A stretch of DNA of 33,392 nucleotides from Burkholderiales bacterium (lineage in GTDB: Bacteria > Pseudomonadota > Gammaproteobacteria > Burkholderiales > Burkholderiaceae_C). Position 1 is the first letter of the stretch; each line of letters opens with the position of its first letter. The notes under the pieces are model-generated. The model worked only from the letters and a program-made list of their open reading frames with translations. It did not search any database and was not told the DNA's origin. The stretch lies in contig JAGWLO010000042.1 in the NCBI GenBank assembly GCA_028872015.1, positions 1-33,392 on the forward strand, written 5' to 3'. Both the position numbers and the translations under genes were made by a program. Shown piece after piece: positions 1 through 7,497 of the stretch.

Positions 1-137
1 TCGAGGTGCGCCCGGCTCTCGCGCCGCGCCAGCGCCGATGCCGCGCGCCAGCTGTCGAACACCTCGCCATGCTGGGGCACCAGGGCACGGTTGTTGTATT
101 GCGCTTCCAGCCAGGCCGGGTCCAATCGAGGCTTCAT
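1..137 (-). CDS. Alpha/beta hydrolase, N-terminal fragment (runs off the left edge)
   Basis: An open frame read leftward begins with ATG at 137-135 and stays open to the window edge (45 codons plus 2 bases). The visible start, MKPRLDPAWLEAQYNNRA, followed by a region with W and paired arginines, resembles the N-terminus of the alpha/beta-hydrolase (esterase, kynurenine-formamidase-like) proteins common in Burkholderiales. No catalytic motif lies inside the window, so the family call rests on the N-terminal pattern alone. It diverges from the tRNA gene at 212. Confidence 0.55.
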   Translation of the reverse strand, partial: MKPRLDPAWLEAQYNNRALVPQHGEVFDSWRAASALARRESRAHL

Positions 138-170
138 CGTCGGGTCTCCACGGTGCACGGCCGGCGGATG

Positions 171-198
171 TTAATCGGCGCCGCGGCGATGCTAAACT
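171..198 (+). promoter_or_regulatory. Possible sigma70 promoter of the tRNA gene
   Basis: A weak -35-like TTAATC (171-176) and a -10-like TAAACT (193-198) are separated by 16 bases. The -10 ends 13 bases before the tRNA 5' end. Only 3/6 and 4/6 positions fit the consensus, so this is a plausible candidate supported mainly by position. Confidence 0.35.
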
Positions 199-211
199 TC
201 CGCGCTGTCGT

Positions 212-287
<76 letters not shown>

Positions 288-295
288 TCCGCTTC

Positions 296-329
296 AAAGG
301 GGTTGCACCGAAAGGCTGCAACCCCTTTT
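296..329 (+). terminator. Intrinsic terminator after the tRNA gene
   Basis: A perfect 12-bp inverted repeat, AAAGGGGTTGCA (296-307) and TGCAACCCCTTT (317-328), encloses a 9-base loop and ends in TTTT. The A-rich 5' side mirrors the T-tract, so it could also act on leftward transcription. Confidence 0.85.
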
Positions 330-469
330 CGTTTCCAGGTGCTTCCTCCCTGACAACGGCTGGGCGGCACCACCCGATCGGATGACCGACAGCACCGCGG
401 CCGGTGTCTGCATTCGCATGCCCGCACAATCGTGGGCATTTTGGCGGCCATCGTGGCGGTCGCGAGGCC

Positions 470-505
470 GATGACGCCGATGACGCCGATGACGCCGATG
501 ACGCC
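470..505. repeat. Tandem repeat, 4 x 9 bp (GATGACGCC)
   Basis: Four exact consecutive copies of GATGACGCC occupy 470-505 in the otherwise featureless 250-bp gap between the tRNA terminator and the aldo/keto reductase gene. No gene with credible coding character covers it. The gap holds nothing else I recognise. Confidence 0.9.
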
Positions 506-579
506 GGTGCCGCCAGTGCCGACCTTCCCGCCCGCGCCCTCGGCGCCGCCCCGCGCCACCCACACAGGACACTTCGACC

Positions 580-1626
580 ATGCGCCTCAAACCCCTCGGC
601 CGAACCGGCCTCTTCGTCTCCGAACTCTGCCTGGGCACGATGACCTTCGGCGGCGGTGCCGGCCTCTGGGCCCAGATCGGCGACCTGCAGCAGGCCGACG
701 CCGAGCGCCTGGTCGGCCAGGCCCTGGACGCCGGGGTCAACTTCATCGACACCGCCGATGTCTATTCGGCCGGCGCGTCCGAGCAGATCACGGGCCAGGC
801 GCTGCGGAACCTGAAGGTCGCGCGCGAGGACGTCGTCGTCGCCACCAAGGTCTACGGCGAGACGGGCCCGGGTGCGAACGCCCGCGGCAGCTCGCGCGGC
901 CACATCATGGACGGCGTCAAGGCGAGCCTGAAGCGGCTGCAGCTCGACCACATCGATCTCTACCAGATCCACGGCTTCGACCCGGCCACGCCGATCGAGG
1001 AGACCGTGCGCGCGCTGGATCAACTGGTGCGCCAGGGCCATGTGCGCTACGTCGGGGTCTCGAACTGGGCGGCCTGGCAGATCGTCAAGGCGCTCGGCAT
1101 CGCCGAGCGGCTGGGCCTGTCGCGCTTCGAATCGCTGCAGGCCTACTACACGCTGGCCGGGCGCGATCTCGAGCGCGAGCTGATCCCCATGCTGGCCAGC
1201 GAAGGCGTGGGGCTCATGGTCTGGAGCCCGCTGGCCGGCGGGCTGCTCAGCGGCAAGTTCGGCCGCGACCTGAAAGGTCAGGAAGGCAGCCGTCGCACGA
1301 CGTTCGACTTCCCGCCGGTGCACCGCGACCGTGCCTACGACTGCATCGATGCGATGCGGCCGATCGCGCAGGCCCGGGGGGTGTCGGTGGCGCAGATCGC
1401 GCTGGCCTGGCTGCTGCACCAGCCGCCGGTCACGAGCGTCATCGTGGGTGCGCGGCGCCCGGAGCAGCTGGCCGACAACCTGGCGGCCACGCGGGTGGAG
1501 CTGAGCGCCGACGAGCTGCAGGCCCTCGACGCGGTCAGCCGCCTGCCGGCCGAGTACCCGGGCTGGATGTTCGAGCGCCAAGGCCAGACCCGGCGCCAAC
1601 AGCTGCGCGCGTCGCTGCGGGGGTAG
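580..1626 (+). CDS. Aldo/keto reductase
   Basis: The 348-aa protein is a full-length member of the aldo/keto reductase superfamily, a (beta/alpha)8 barrel that reduces carbonyl compounds with NADPH. The usual catalytic tetrad can be read: Asp57 and Tyr62 in the FIDTADVYSAG segment, Lys90 in VVVATKVYG, and His131 in LYQIHGFD. The N-terminal GRTGLFVSELCLGTMTFGG segment and the late IVGARRPEQL cofactor-binding segment are typical of the YajO/Tas-like subgroup. The substrate cannot be told. It stands alone and converges with the MarR gene, whose stop is 78 bases downstream. Confidence 0.93.
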   Translation: MRLKPLGRTGLFVSELCLGTMTFGGGAGLWAQIGDLQQADAERLVGQALDAGVNFIDTADVYSAGASEQITGQALRNLKVAREDVVVATKVYGETGPGANARGSSRGHIMDGVKASLKRLQLDHIDLYQIHGFDPATPIEETVRALDQLVRQGHVRYVGVSNWAAWQIVKALGIAERLGLSRFESLQAYYTLAGRDLERELIPMLASEGVGLMVWSPLAGGLLSGKFGRDLKGQEGSRRTTFDFPPVHRDRAYDCIDAMRPIAQARGVSVAQIALAWLLHQPPVTSVIVGARRPEQLADNLAATRVELSADELQALDAVSRLPAEYPGWMFERQGQTRRQQLRASLRG

Positions 1627-1704
1627 GCGGCGTCCGCCGAAAGGCGGCCTGCAGGGATGAGGGTGCCGCCGGCACGCCGCAAGGCCTGGCGCGGGCGGCT
1701 TGCG

Positions 1705-2226
1705 TCAGCGGGCCGGTGCGGCTTCGTCATCCGCGACGGCGGCCTCGCCCAGCAGGGCCAGGCACTCGTCGATCACGGCGTGCAGCCGGCTCACGCGCTC
1801 GGCGCCCACGCGACTGTTGAAGGCCCGCTGCGCGCGCTGCCACTCGCGCCGGGCCTGGATGCGTTTGGCGCGGCCGGCTTCGGTGGGGCTGATGAGCCGG
1901 CTGCGGCCGTCGTCGCCCGGGCCCACCTGCGCGAGCCCCAGCGCCACCAGCGGCTGCAGGTTGCGCGTCAGCGTCGAGGCGTCCATCTCCATCGCGGCGG
2001 CGAGCCGGCCCGGCCGCACCGGCCCGAGGCGGACGATGTGCGACAGCAGCGAGTACTGGGTGGTCTTCAGCCCCGTCTGGCCCACGATCGCATCGAACTG
2101 CTGGCTGACGCGCCGCGACAGCTGGCGCAGCTTGAAGCTGCTGCAGCCGCTGGGGGCTGCAGGCGGCCCGGCCCGGCGGGCTGGGCCGGCCGGTGCGGCG
2201 GATGGCGCAGGGCGGGCGCGGGGCAT
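1705..2226 (-). CDS. MarR-family transcriptional regulator
   Basis: The 173-aa protein carries a MarR winged helix after a low-complexity Pro/Ala-rich N-terminus of about 25 residues. The DNA-binding part includes LKTTQYSLLSHI, the recognition-helix region MEMDASTLTRNLQPLVALGLA, and the wing with DDGRSRLISPTEAG. MarR proteins are dimeric repressors, usually released by small aromatic or carboxylate ligands. It diverges from the MFS carrier at 2277, with two operator-like 12-mers in the 50-bp gap, so control of its own gene and of that carrier is likely. An internal start nearer the domain is possible because the first residues are not conserved-looking. Confidence 0.88.
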   Translation of the reverse strand: MPRARPAPSAAPAGPARRAGPPAAPSGCSSFKLRQLSRRVSQQFDAIVGQTGLKTTQYSLLSHIVRLGPVRPGRLAAAMEMDASTLTRNLQPLVALGLAQVGPGDDGRSRLISPTEAGRAKRIQARREWQRAQRAFNSRVGAERVSRLHAVIDECLALLGEAAVADDEAAPAR

Positions 2227-2233
2227 CTGTCAA

Positions 2234-2260
2234 TTGTATCTACAATGATTGCAGGTACAA
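2234..2260. promoter_or_regulatory. Tandem MarR-type operator in the marR/MFS intergenic region
   Basis: TTGTATCTACAA (2234-2245) is an inverted repeat, TTGTA-N2-TACAA. A second near-copy, TTGCAGGTACAA (2249-2260), differs by one base in the left arm. Their starts are 15 bases apart. They fill the 50-bp gap between the divergent marR and MFS starts, where a MarR repressor would block both promoters. TACAAC at 2256-2261 could serve as a -10 for the rightward gene. Confidence 0.6.
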
Positions 2261-2276
2261 CTATTAACGATCCCTC

Positions 2277-3578
2277 ATGCTGGCCCAGCTCACCACCACG
2301 GCCCTGCACCGGCGCGGCCTGCACTACGCCTGGGTGGTGGCCGGCGTCACCTTTCTCGCCCTGCTCACCACCTCGGCGGCGCTGGGCCTGCCCGGGGTGA
2401 TGCTGCAGCCGCTGCGCCGCGAGTTCGGCTGGACCACCGAGCAGCTGTCGTCGGTGTTCGCGGTGCGCTTCGCGCTGTTCGGGCTGCTCGGGCCCTTCGC
2501 GGCGCTGTTCATCGCGCGATTCGGGCTGCGCCGCATCATGGTGGTGGCCGCCAGCCTGATCGCCGTGGCGATGGCGCTGGCCACGGGGGTGACGCAGCTC
2601 TGGCAGCTGTTCGTGCTGTGGGGGCTGGTGCTGGGCTGCGGCACCGGCCTGACGGCGCTGGTGCTGGGCGCCATGGTGGCCAGCCGCTGGTTCAGCCATC
2701 ACCGCGGCCTGGTGGTCGGGCTGTTCGCCGCCAGCACCGCCACCGGCCAGCTGCTGTTCCTGCCGCTGGCGGCCTGGCTCATCCAGCACCACGGCTGGCG
2801 CTTTGCCGTGCTGCCGGTGGTGGCGGCCTGCGTGGGCGTCGGCCTGCTGGCCACGCTGTTCATGCGCGACCATCCCCAGGACCTGGGCCTGCGTGCCTAC
2901 GGCGAGCCCGCGGACGCGCCGTCCGTGGCCCCGCCGGCGCCGGTGCCGCTGCGCTTCTGGGGCCCGTTGTCGGTGCTGGCCGAGGTAGCGCGCCAGCGCA
3001 TCTTCTGGGTGCTGGCCGGCAGCTTCTTCATCTGCGGCCTCAGCACCAACGGCCTCGTGCAGACACACTTCATCTCGTTGTGCAGCGACCACGGGCTGGG
3101 CCCGGTGCCGGCGGCCTCGGTGCTGGCGATGATGGGCGCCTTCGATCTGGTGGGCACCACGCTGTCGGGCTGGCTGTCCGACCGCTGGGACAACCGCAAG
3201 CTGCTGTGCTGGTACTACGCGCTGCGCGGCCTGTCGCTGATCTGGCTGCCGTTCTCGACCTTCACGCTGTACGGGCTGTCGCTGTTCGCGATGTTCTACG
3301 GGCTGGACTGGATCGCCACCGTGCCGCCCACCGTCAGGCTGGCCGGGCAGGCCTACGGCCGCGAGCGCGCCGGGCTGGTGTTCGGCTGGGTCTTCGCCGC
3401 CCACCAGCTGGGGGCGGCGGTGGCCGCGTGGGGCGCCGGCCTCACGCGCACGCTGCTGCTCACCTACGACCCGGCGCTGTTTGCCGCCGGGGCCGCCTGC
3501 CTGGGGGCGGCGGCGCTGGTGATGTCGATCCGGCGGCCGGGCGCGGGCGCCGCGGTGCCGGTGCGTGCGCCGGCCTGA
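2277..3578 (+). CDS. MFS transporter (12 membrane segments)
   Basis: The 433-aa protein is a major facilitator of the inner membrane with about 12 hydrophobic segments in two halves joined by a loop near residues 200-225. It begins with HYAWVVAGVTFLALLTTSAALGLPG, the layout of monocarboxylate or oxalate/formate-antiporter-like carriers. The loop-2/3 motif region reads FGLRRIMVVAAS. Divergence from a MarR gene and the downstream hydratase and lyase genes suggest uptake of a small carboxylate, but the substrate is inference. The ATG at 2277 is chosen because it directly precedes the conserved N-terminus. Confidence 0.88.
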   Translation: MLAQLTTTALHRRGLHYAWVVAGVTFLALLTTSAALGLPGVMLQPLRREFGWTTEQLSSVFAVRFALFGLLGPFAALFIARFGLRRIMVVAASLIAVAMALATGVTQLWQLFVLWGLVLGCGTGLTALVLGAMVASRWFSHHRGLVVGLFAASTATGQLLFLPLAAWLIQHHGWRFAVLPVVAACVGVGLLATLFMRDHPQDLGLRAYGEPADAPSVAPPAPVPLRFWGPLSVLAEVARQRIFWVLAGSFFICGLSTNGLVQTHFISLCSDHGLGPVPAASVLAMMGAFDLVGTTLSGWLSDRWDNRKLLCWYYALRGLSLIWLPFSTFTLYGLSLFAMFYGLDWIATVPPTVRLAGQAYGRERAGLVFGWVFAAHQLGAAVAAWGAGLTRTLLLTYDPALFAAGAACLGAAALVMSIRRPGAGAAVPVRAPA

Positions 3579-5124
3579 GCCCGGGCCCGACCCCGGGCCC
3601 AACCTCGGGCCCGACAATGCGAGATTGCCACCGCCACGCCGCGCCGCCTTCCCCTTGCAGCCGCACCGACCCGTCCTGGGCACCGCCTTCCCCGCGCCCC
3701 CCGCACCGCCCGACGGCCTGCCCACGCCGCAGCGCTACTGGGCCATGGCCACCGTGTTGTGCGGCATCTCGCTGTGCGTGCTGGACGGCACTGTCATGAA
3801 CCTGGCGCTGCCGGCCGTGGCGCGCGACATGCACGTCGGCGCGTCCGAGGTGATCTGGGTCGTCAACGCCTACCAGGTGGCGATCCTGGCGCTGCTGCTG
3901 CCGCTGGCGCGGCTGGGCGATCTGTACGGCTACCGCAAGGTCTATCTCTCGGGGCTGGCGCTGTTCACGCTGTCGTCGCTGGCCTGCGTGCTGTCGCGCA
4001 CGTTGCCGTGGCTGAGCCTGGCGCGCGCCTTCCAGGGCATGGGGGCGGCCGGCATGTTCGCCATCAACGCCGCGCTGGTGCGCGCCATCTACCCGCGCCT
4101 GCAGCTCGGGCGCGGCATCGCGCTCAACTCGGCCGTGGTCGGCATCGCCTCGGTGGCCGGGCCGTCGGTGGCGGCGCTGGTGCTGTCGGTGGCGTCGTGG
4201 CCGTGGCTGTTCGCGATCAACGTGCCGCTGGGGCTGGCGGTTTGGTGGCTGGGCCGGCGCAGCCTGCCGGGCCACCGCGCGGCCGACGCGGCCCTTGCCA
4301 CGCCCACGGCCGCCGACGGCCGCTTCTCGCTGCCCGACGCGGCGCTCAACATCGCGATGTTCGCGCTGCTGTTCGTGGGTCTGGATCGCCTGGTGCCGCG
4401 CGCCGCACAGGCGGCCGACCCCGCGGCGCCGCTGCAGGGCGCGGCGCTGCTGGCCGCCGGCATGGCGCTGGGTGCGTGGTACGCGCGCCGGCAGTGGCAC
4501 GAGGCGGTGCCGCTGCTGCCGATCGACCTGCTGCGCATTCCCGTGTTCAGGCTCTCGATGTGCACCTCCATCGCGGCCTTCGCGGCGCAGATGCTGGCTT
4601 CCATCGCCCTGCCCTTCCTGCTGCTGCGCGACCTCGGACGCAGCCCGGGCGACGCCGGCCTGGTGCTCACCGCCTGGCCCATCGCCACCGTGCTGGTGGC
4701 GCCGCTGGCGGGCCGGCTCATCGGGCGCATCCCCGACGGACTGCTGGGCGGCATCGGCCTGATCGCGCTGGGGGCCGGGCTGCTGGCGCTGGCTCTGGTG
4801 CCGGCGCAGCCCTCCAACCTGGCGCTGGCCTGGCGGCTGGCGCTGTGCGGGGCCGGGTTCGGGCTGTTCCAGTCGCCCAACAACCACACCATCGTCACCT
4901 CGGCGCCGGCGGCGCGATCGGGCGCCGCCGGCGGCATGCTGGGCTCGGCCCGGCTCACGGGCCAGTCGCTGGGCGCGGCCTTGCTGGCCCTGCTGTTCAG
5001 CCCGGCGTTTGCCGCGCACGTCCGGGCCCCGGCCCTGGCCCTGGCCCTGGCCGCGGCCTGCGCCGCCGGCGCCAGCGTCGCCAGCCTGCTGCGGCTGAAG
5101 GCCACGGCGCCCGGGCAGGCTTGA
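3565..5124 (+). CDS. MFS transporter, DHA2 (EmrB/QacA) type, 14 membrane segments; start uncertain
   Basis: The protein is a drug:H+ antiporter-2 type facilitator. The conserved core starts at YWAMATVLCGISLCVLDGTVMNLALPAVA, followed by WVVNAYQVAILALLLPLARLGD and GYRKVYLSGLALF, with about 14 hydrophobic segments in all. The frame opens at GTG 3565 and overlaps the upstream gene. However, its first 17 codons translate a 12-bp tandem repeat, so the true start is probably TTG 3655 or ATG 3745; none has a good ribosome site. The coordinates given are the outer limit. These pumps export amphipathic compounds or, in some cases, metabolites. It may be cotranscribed with the hydratase and lyase genes that follow. 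Confidence 0.85.
   Translation: MRRPEPGPDPGPNLGPDNARLPPPRRAAFPLQPHRPVLGTAFPAPPAPPDGLPTPQRYWAMATVLCGISLCVLDGTVMNLALPAVARDMHVGASEVIWVVNAYQVAILALLLPLARLGDLYGYRKVYLSGLALFTLSSLACVLSRTLPWLSLARAFQGMGAAGMFAINAALVRAIYPRLQLGRGIALNSAVVGIASVAGPSVAALVLSVASWPWLFAINVPLGLAVWWLGRRSLPGHRAADAALATPTAADGRFSLPDAALNIAMFALLFVGLDRLVPRAAQAADPAAPLQGAALLAAGMALGAWYARRQWHEAVPLLPIDLLRIPVFRLSMCTSIAAFAAQMLASIALPFLLLRDLGRSPGDAGLVLTAWPIATVLVAPLAGRLIGRIPDGLLGGIGLIALGAGLLALALVPAQPSNLALAWRLALCGAGFGLFQSPNNHTIVTSAPAARSGAAGGMLGSARLTGQSLGAALLALLFSPAFAAHVRAPALALALAAACAAGASVASLLRLKATAPGQA
3581..3616. repeat. Tandem repeat, 3 x 12 bp (CCGGGCCCGACC-type)
   Basis: Three consecutive 12-base units, CCGGGCCCGACC (3581), CCGGGCCCAACC (3593) and TCGGGCCCGACA (3605), lie just after the stop of the first MFS gene. 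Each contains the palindrome GGGCCC. The array runs straight into a GACAAT hexamer at 3613-3618. Confidence 0.85.
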
Positions 5125-5125
5125 G

Positions 5126-5135
5126 CCGACAATGC
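5126..5135 (+). promoter_or_regulatory. Possible -10 element (CCGACAATGC) upstream of the hydratase gene
   Basis: CCGACAATGC, with the -10-like hexamer GACAAT at 5128-5133, sits just after the MFS stop and about 60 bases before the preferred TTG start of the next gene. The identical decamer occurs at 3611-3620 after the previous MFS gene. No good -35 is seen at 16-18 bases upstream, so this is tentative. Confidence 0.3.
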
Positions 5136-5182
5136 CGGCGCCCGCGCCGGATCGATCGATCCGCACCGTGCACGCCCGCCCC

Positions 5183-5188
5183 GAGGAG
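5183..5188 (+). promoter_or_regulatory. Ribosome binding site that sets a TTG start
   Basis: GAGGAG at 5183-5188 stands 6 bases before TTG 5195. The upstream in-frame ATG at 5132 has no such site, so the TTG is preferred as the start of the hydratase-like gene. Confidence 0.65.
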
Positions 5189-5194
5189 ACCGCA

Positions 5195-6055
5195 TTGGAT
5201 GCCACGCTTGCCGAGCTCAGCGCCTGGATCGGCCGCAGCGAGACCGCGCACGACACGGTGGGCGCCACGCCGGTGATCGCGCTCAACGCCACGCTGGACC
5301 ACGCGCCCATGGCCACCGCCCCCGGCACGCTGCTGCCGCCGCTGTGGCACTGGCTGTACTTCCTGCCCGCGCATCGCCCATCGGAGCTCGGGCCCGACGG
5401 CCACGCGCGGCGCGGCGGCTTCCTGCCGCCGGTGCCGCTGCCGCGTCGCATGTGGGCCGGCAGCCGGTTCGAGTTCCACGCCCCGCTGCGCATCGGCGAT
5501 GCGGTGGAGCGCACTTCCACCATCGCCGACGTCAGCGCCAAGTCGGGCCGCAGCGGCGCCCTCGTGTTCGTGCAGGTGCGGCACGCGCTGCGCTGCAACG
5601 GCGCTTCCGCGCCGGCGCTGCAGGAGTGGCACGACATCGTCTACCGCCCGGCGCGCCGGCCGGGTGACGCCGAGCCACCGCCGCAACCAGCACCACAAGA
5701 GGCGCCCTGGGGCCGCACCATCACCCCCGACGACGTGCTGCTCTTCCGCTACTCGGCGCTCACCTTCAACGGCCACCGCATCCACTACGACCGCCGCTAC
5801 GTGACCGAGGTCGAAGGCTACCCCGGCCTGGTGGTGCACGGCCCGCTCATCGCCACCCTGCTGCTGGATCTGCTGCGGCGCCAGCGGCCGCAGGCCGAGG
5901 TGGCCGCCTTCCGCTTCAAGGCCGTGCGGCCCACCTTCGACCTGCACCCGTTCAGCGTCCACGGACGGCCGCACGACGACGGCCGCACGGTGCACCTGTG
6001 GGCGCAGGACCACGAAGGCTGGCTGACCATGGACGCCACCGCCACGCTGCGCTGA
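5195..6055 (+). CDS. MaoC/HTD2-like acyl-CoA dehydratase (mesaconyl-C4-CoA hydratase-like)
   Basis: The protein (286 aa from TTG 5195) resembles the fungal HTD2 and bacterial mesaconyl-C4-CoA/3-methylfumaryl-CoA hydratase group, which add or remove water across an acyl-CoA double bond with a double hot-dog fold. The first half has LWHWLYFLPAHRPSELGPDGHARRGGFLPPVPLPRRMWAG. The second half has the active-site stretch LLFRYSALTFNGHRIHYDRRYV followed by YPGLVVHGPL, where the Asn-His pair and downstream His match the hydratase-2/MaoC pattern. The lyase gene starts 49 bases downstream, suggesting one pathway. The true substrate is not known; mesaconyl-, itaconyl- or other branched enoyl-CoA are only possibilities. 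Confidence 0.82.
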   Translation: MDATLAELSAWIGRSETAHDTVGATPVIALNATLDHAPMATAPGTLLPPLWHWLYFLPAHRPSELGPDGHARRGGFLPPVPLPRRMWAGSRFEFHAPLRIGDAVERTSTIADVSAKSGRSGALVFVQVRHALRCNGASAPALQEWHDIVYRPARRPGDAEPPPQPAPQEAPWGRTITPDDVLLFRYSALTFNGHRIHYDRRYVTEVEGYPGLVVHGPLIATLLLDLLRRQRPQAEVAAFRFKAVRPTFDLHPFSVHGRPHDDGRTVHLWAQDHEGWLTMDATATLR

Positions 6056-6104
6056 GCCCGGCCCGGCCCTGCGCCGCCACCGATCCCTTCCACCGGAGAC
6101 CTGC

Positions 6105-7451
6105 ATGCCCTCGACCCTCATCGACTCGGCCATCTTCCAGGGCATCTTCAGCAGCGACGAGATGCGCCAGGTGTGGTCGGACGAGAACCGGACGCAGAAG
6201 TACCTCGACATCGAAGCCGCGCTGGCGCGGGTGCAGGGCCGGCTGGGCCTGATCCCGCAGGCCGCGGCGGACGAGATCGTCAGCCACTGCCGGCTGGAGC
6301 AGATCGACATGGCCCGGCTGCGCGCGCAGACCGAGCGCATCGGCTACCCGGTGCTGGGCGTGGTCTCGCAGCTGAACGCGCTGTGCCGCGACCGGCTCGG
6401 CGAGTACTGCCACTGGGGCGCGACCACGCAGGACATCACCGACACCGCCACCGTGCTGCAGATCCGCGAAGGGCTGGCGATCGTGGAGCGCGAACTGGTC
6501 GCGATCTCGGCGGCGCTGGCGAAGCTTGCCAAGACGCACCGCGACACGCCGATGATCGGCCGCAGCAACCTGCAGCAGGCCGTACCCGTGACCTTCGGCT
6601 ACAAGATGGCCGGCCTGCTGAGCGCCATCGAGCGCCACCGCGAACGCCTGGCGCAGCTGAAAGAGCGGGTGCTGGTGGGCGAGTTCGCCGGCGCCGCCGG
6701 CACGCTCGCGTCACTGCAGACCGGCGCCCTGCAGACGCAGGCCGGCCTGTGCGCCGAACTCGGCCTGAAGCAGCCGCTGATCGCCTGGCACACGGCGCGC
6801 GACAACATCGCCGAGGTCGGCACCTTCCTCGGCCTGGTGGGCGGCACGCTGGGCAAGCTCAGCATGGACGTGAAGCTGATGATGCAGACCGAGGTCGGCG
6901 AGGTCCACGAGCCCTACGCCCATGGCCGCGGCAGCAGCAGCACCATGCCGCAGAAGCGCAACCCCATCAGCAGCTGCTACATCCACGCCGCCATCAGCGT
7001 CGTGCGCCAGCAGGCCGCGGCGCTGCTGGACGCCATGGTGGCCGACCACGAGCGCAGCACCGGCCCCTGGGAGATCGAGTGGATCGTGCTGCCCGAGGCC
7101 TTCTGCCTGATGGCCGGCGCGCTGAAGCACAGCCGCCACGTGCTCGAAGGGCTGGAGGTGGACGCCCAGGCCATGCGCCGCAACATCGATCTCACGCACG
7201 GCCTGGTGATGAGCGAGGCGGTGATGATGGGCCTGGGGCCCTACATCGGCCGCGAGACCGCGCACGACCTGGTCTACGACCTCTGCCGCCAGGCGCTGCA
7301 GCAGCGGCGCCCGCTGCTCGAGCTGCTGGCCGCGCACCCCGAGATCAACCGCCACCTCGACCACGCCGCGCTGGCCCGGCTGTGCGACCCGGCCCTCTAC
7401 CTGGGGCAGTCGGGGGCCATGGTCGACCGGGTGCTGGCCACGCTGGACTGA
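6105..7451 (+). CDS. Fumarase/aspartase-superfamily lyase (PcaB / adenylosuccinate lyase-like)
   Basis: The 448-aa protein belongs to the superfamily that eliminates or cyclises substituted succinates through a carbanion. Visible signatures are HWGATTQD (103-110), the substrate-binding TxQxA-like SNLQQAVPVTFGYK (154-167), and the flexible catalytic loop GRGSSSTMPQKRNP (274-287), whose serines hold the general base. The overall pattern is closest to 3-carboxy-cis,cis-muconate cycloisomerase and the broad adenylosuccinate-lyase-like group, not to PurB itself, and no other protocatechuate or purine gene is near. It follows the HTD2-like hydratase, so a role on an unsaturated dicarboxylic acid is inferred. 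The start has a GGAG site about 7 bases upstream. Confidence 0.88.
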   Translation: MPSTLIDSAIFQGIFSSDEMRQVWSDENRTQKYLDIEAALARVQGRLGLIPQAAADEIVSHCRLEQIDMARLRAQTERIGYPVLGVVSQLNALCRDRLGEYCHWGATTQDITDTATVLQIREGLAIVERELVAISAALAKLAKTHRDTPMIGRSNLQQAVPVTFGYKMAGLLSAIERHRERLAQLKERVLVGEFAGAAGTLASLQTGALQTQAGLCAELGLKQPLIAWHTARDNIAEVGTFLGLVGGTLGKLSMDVKLMMQTEVGEVHEPYAHGRGSSSTMPQKRNPISSCYIHAAISVVRQQAAALLDAMVADHERSTGPWEIEWIVLPEAFCLMAGALKHSRHVLEGLEVDAQAMRRNIDLTHGLVMSEAVMMGLGPYIGRETAHDLVYDLCRQALQQRRPLLELLAAHPEINRHLDHAALARLCDPALYLGQSGAMVDRVLATLD

Positions 7452-7497
7452 ACGGGGCGGCGCTGCAGCCGCGCCACCGCCACCGACCCACCGAACG

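Noticed and set aside
470..505. 9-bp repeats considered as a CRISPR or coding repeat
   Set aside because: No spacers and units are only 9 bp; no credible protein covers the array.
3460..5637. 725-codon minus-strand open frame opposite the DHA2 transporter
   Set aside because: Low-complexity Gln/Arg/Gly composition, antisense to a convincing membrane protein, no recognisable family.
7452..7497. GCGGC-GCTGCA-GCCGC hairpin between the convergent lyase and GST genes considered as a terminator
   Set aside because: Only a 5-bp stem and no T-run on either strand.
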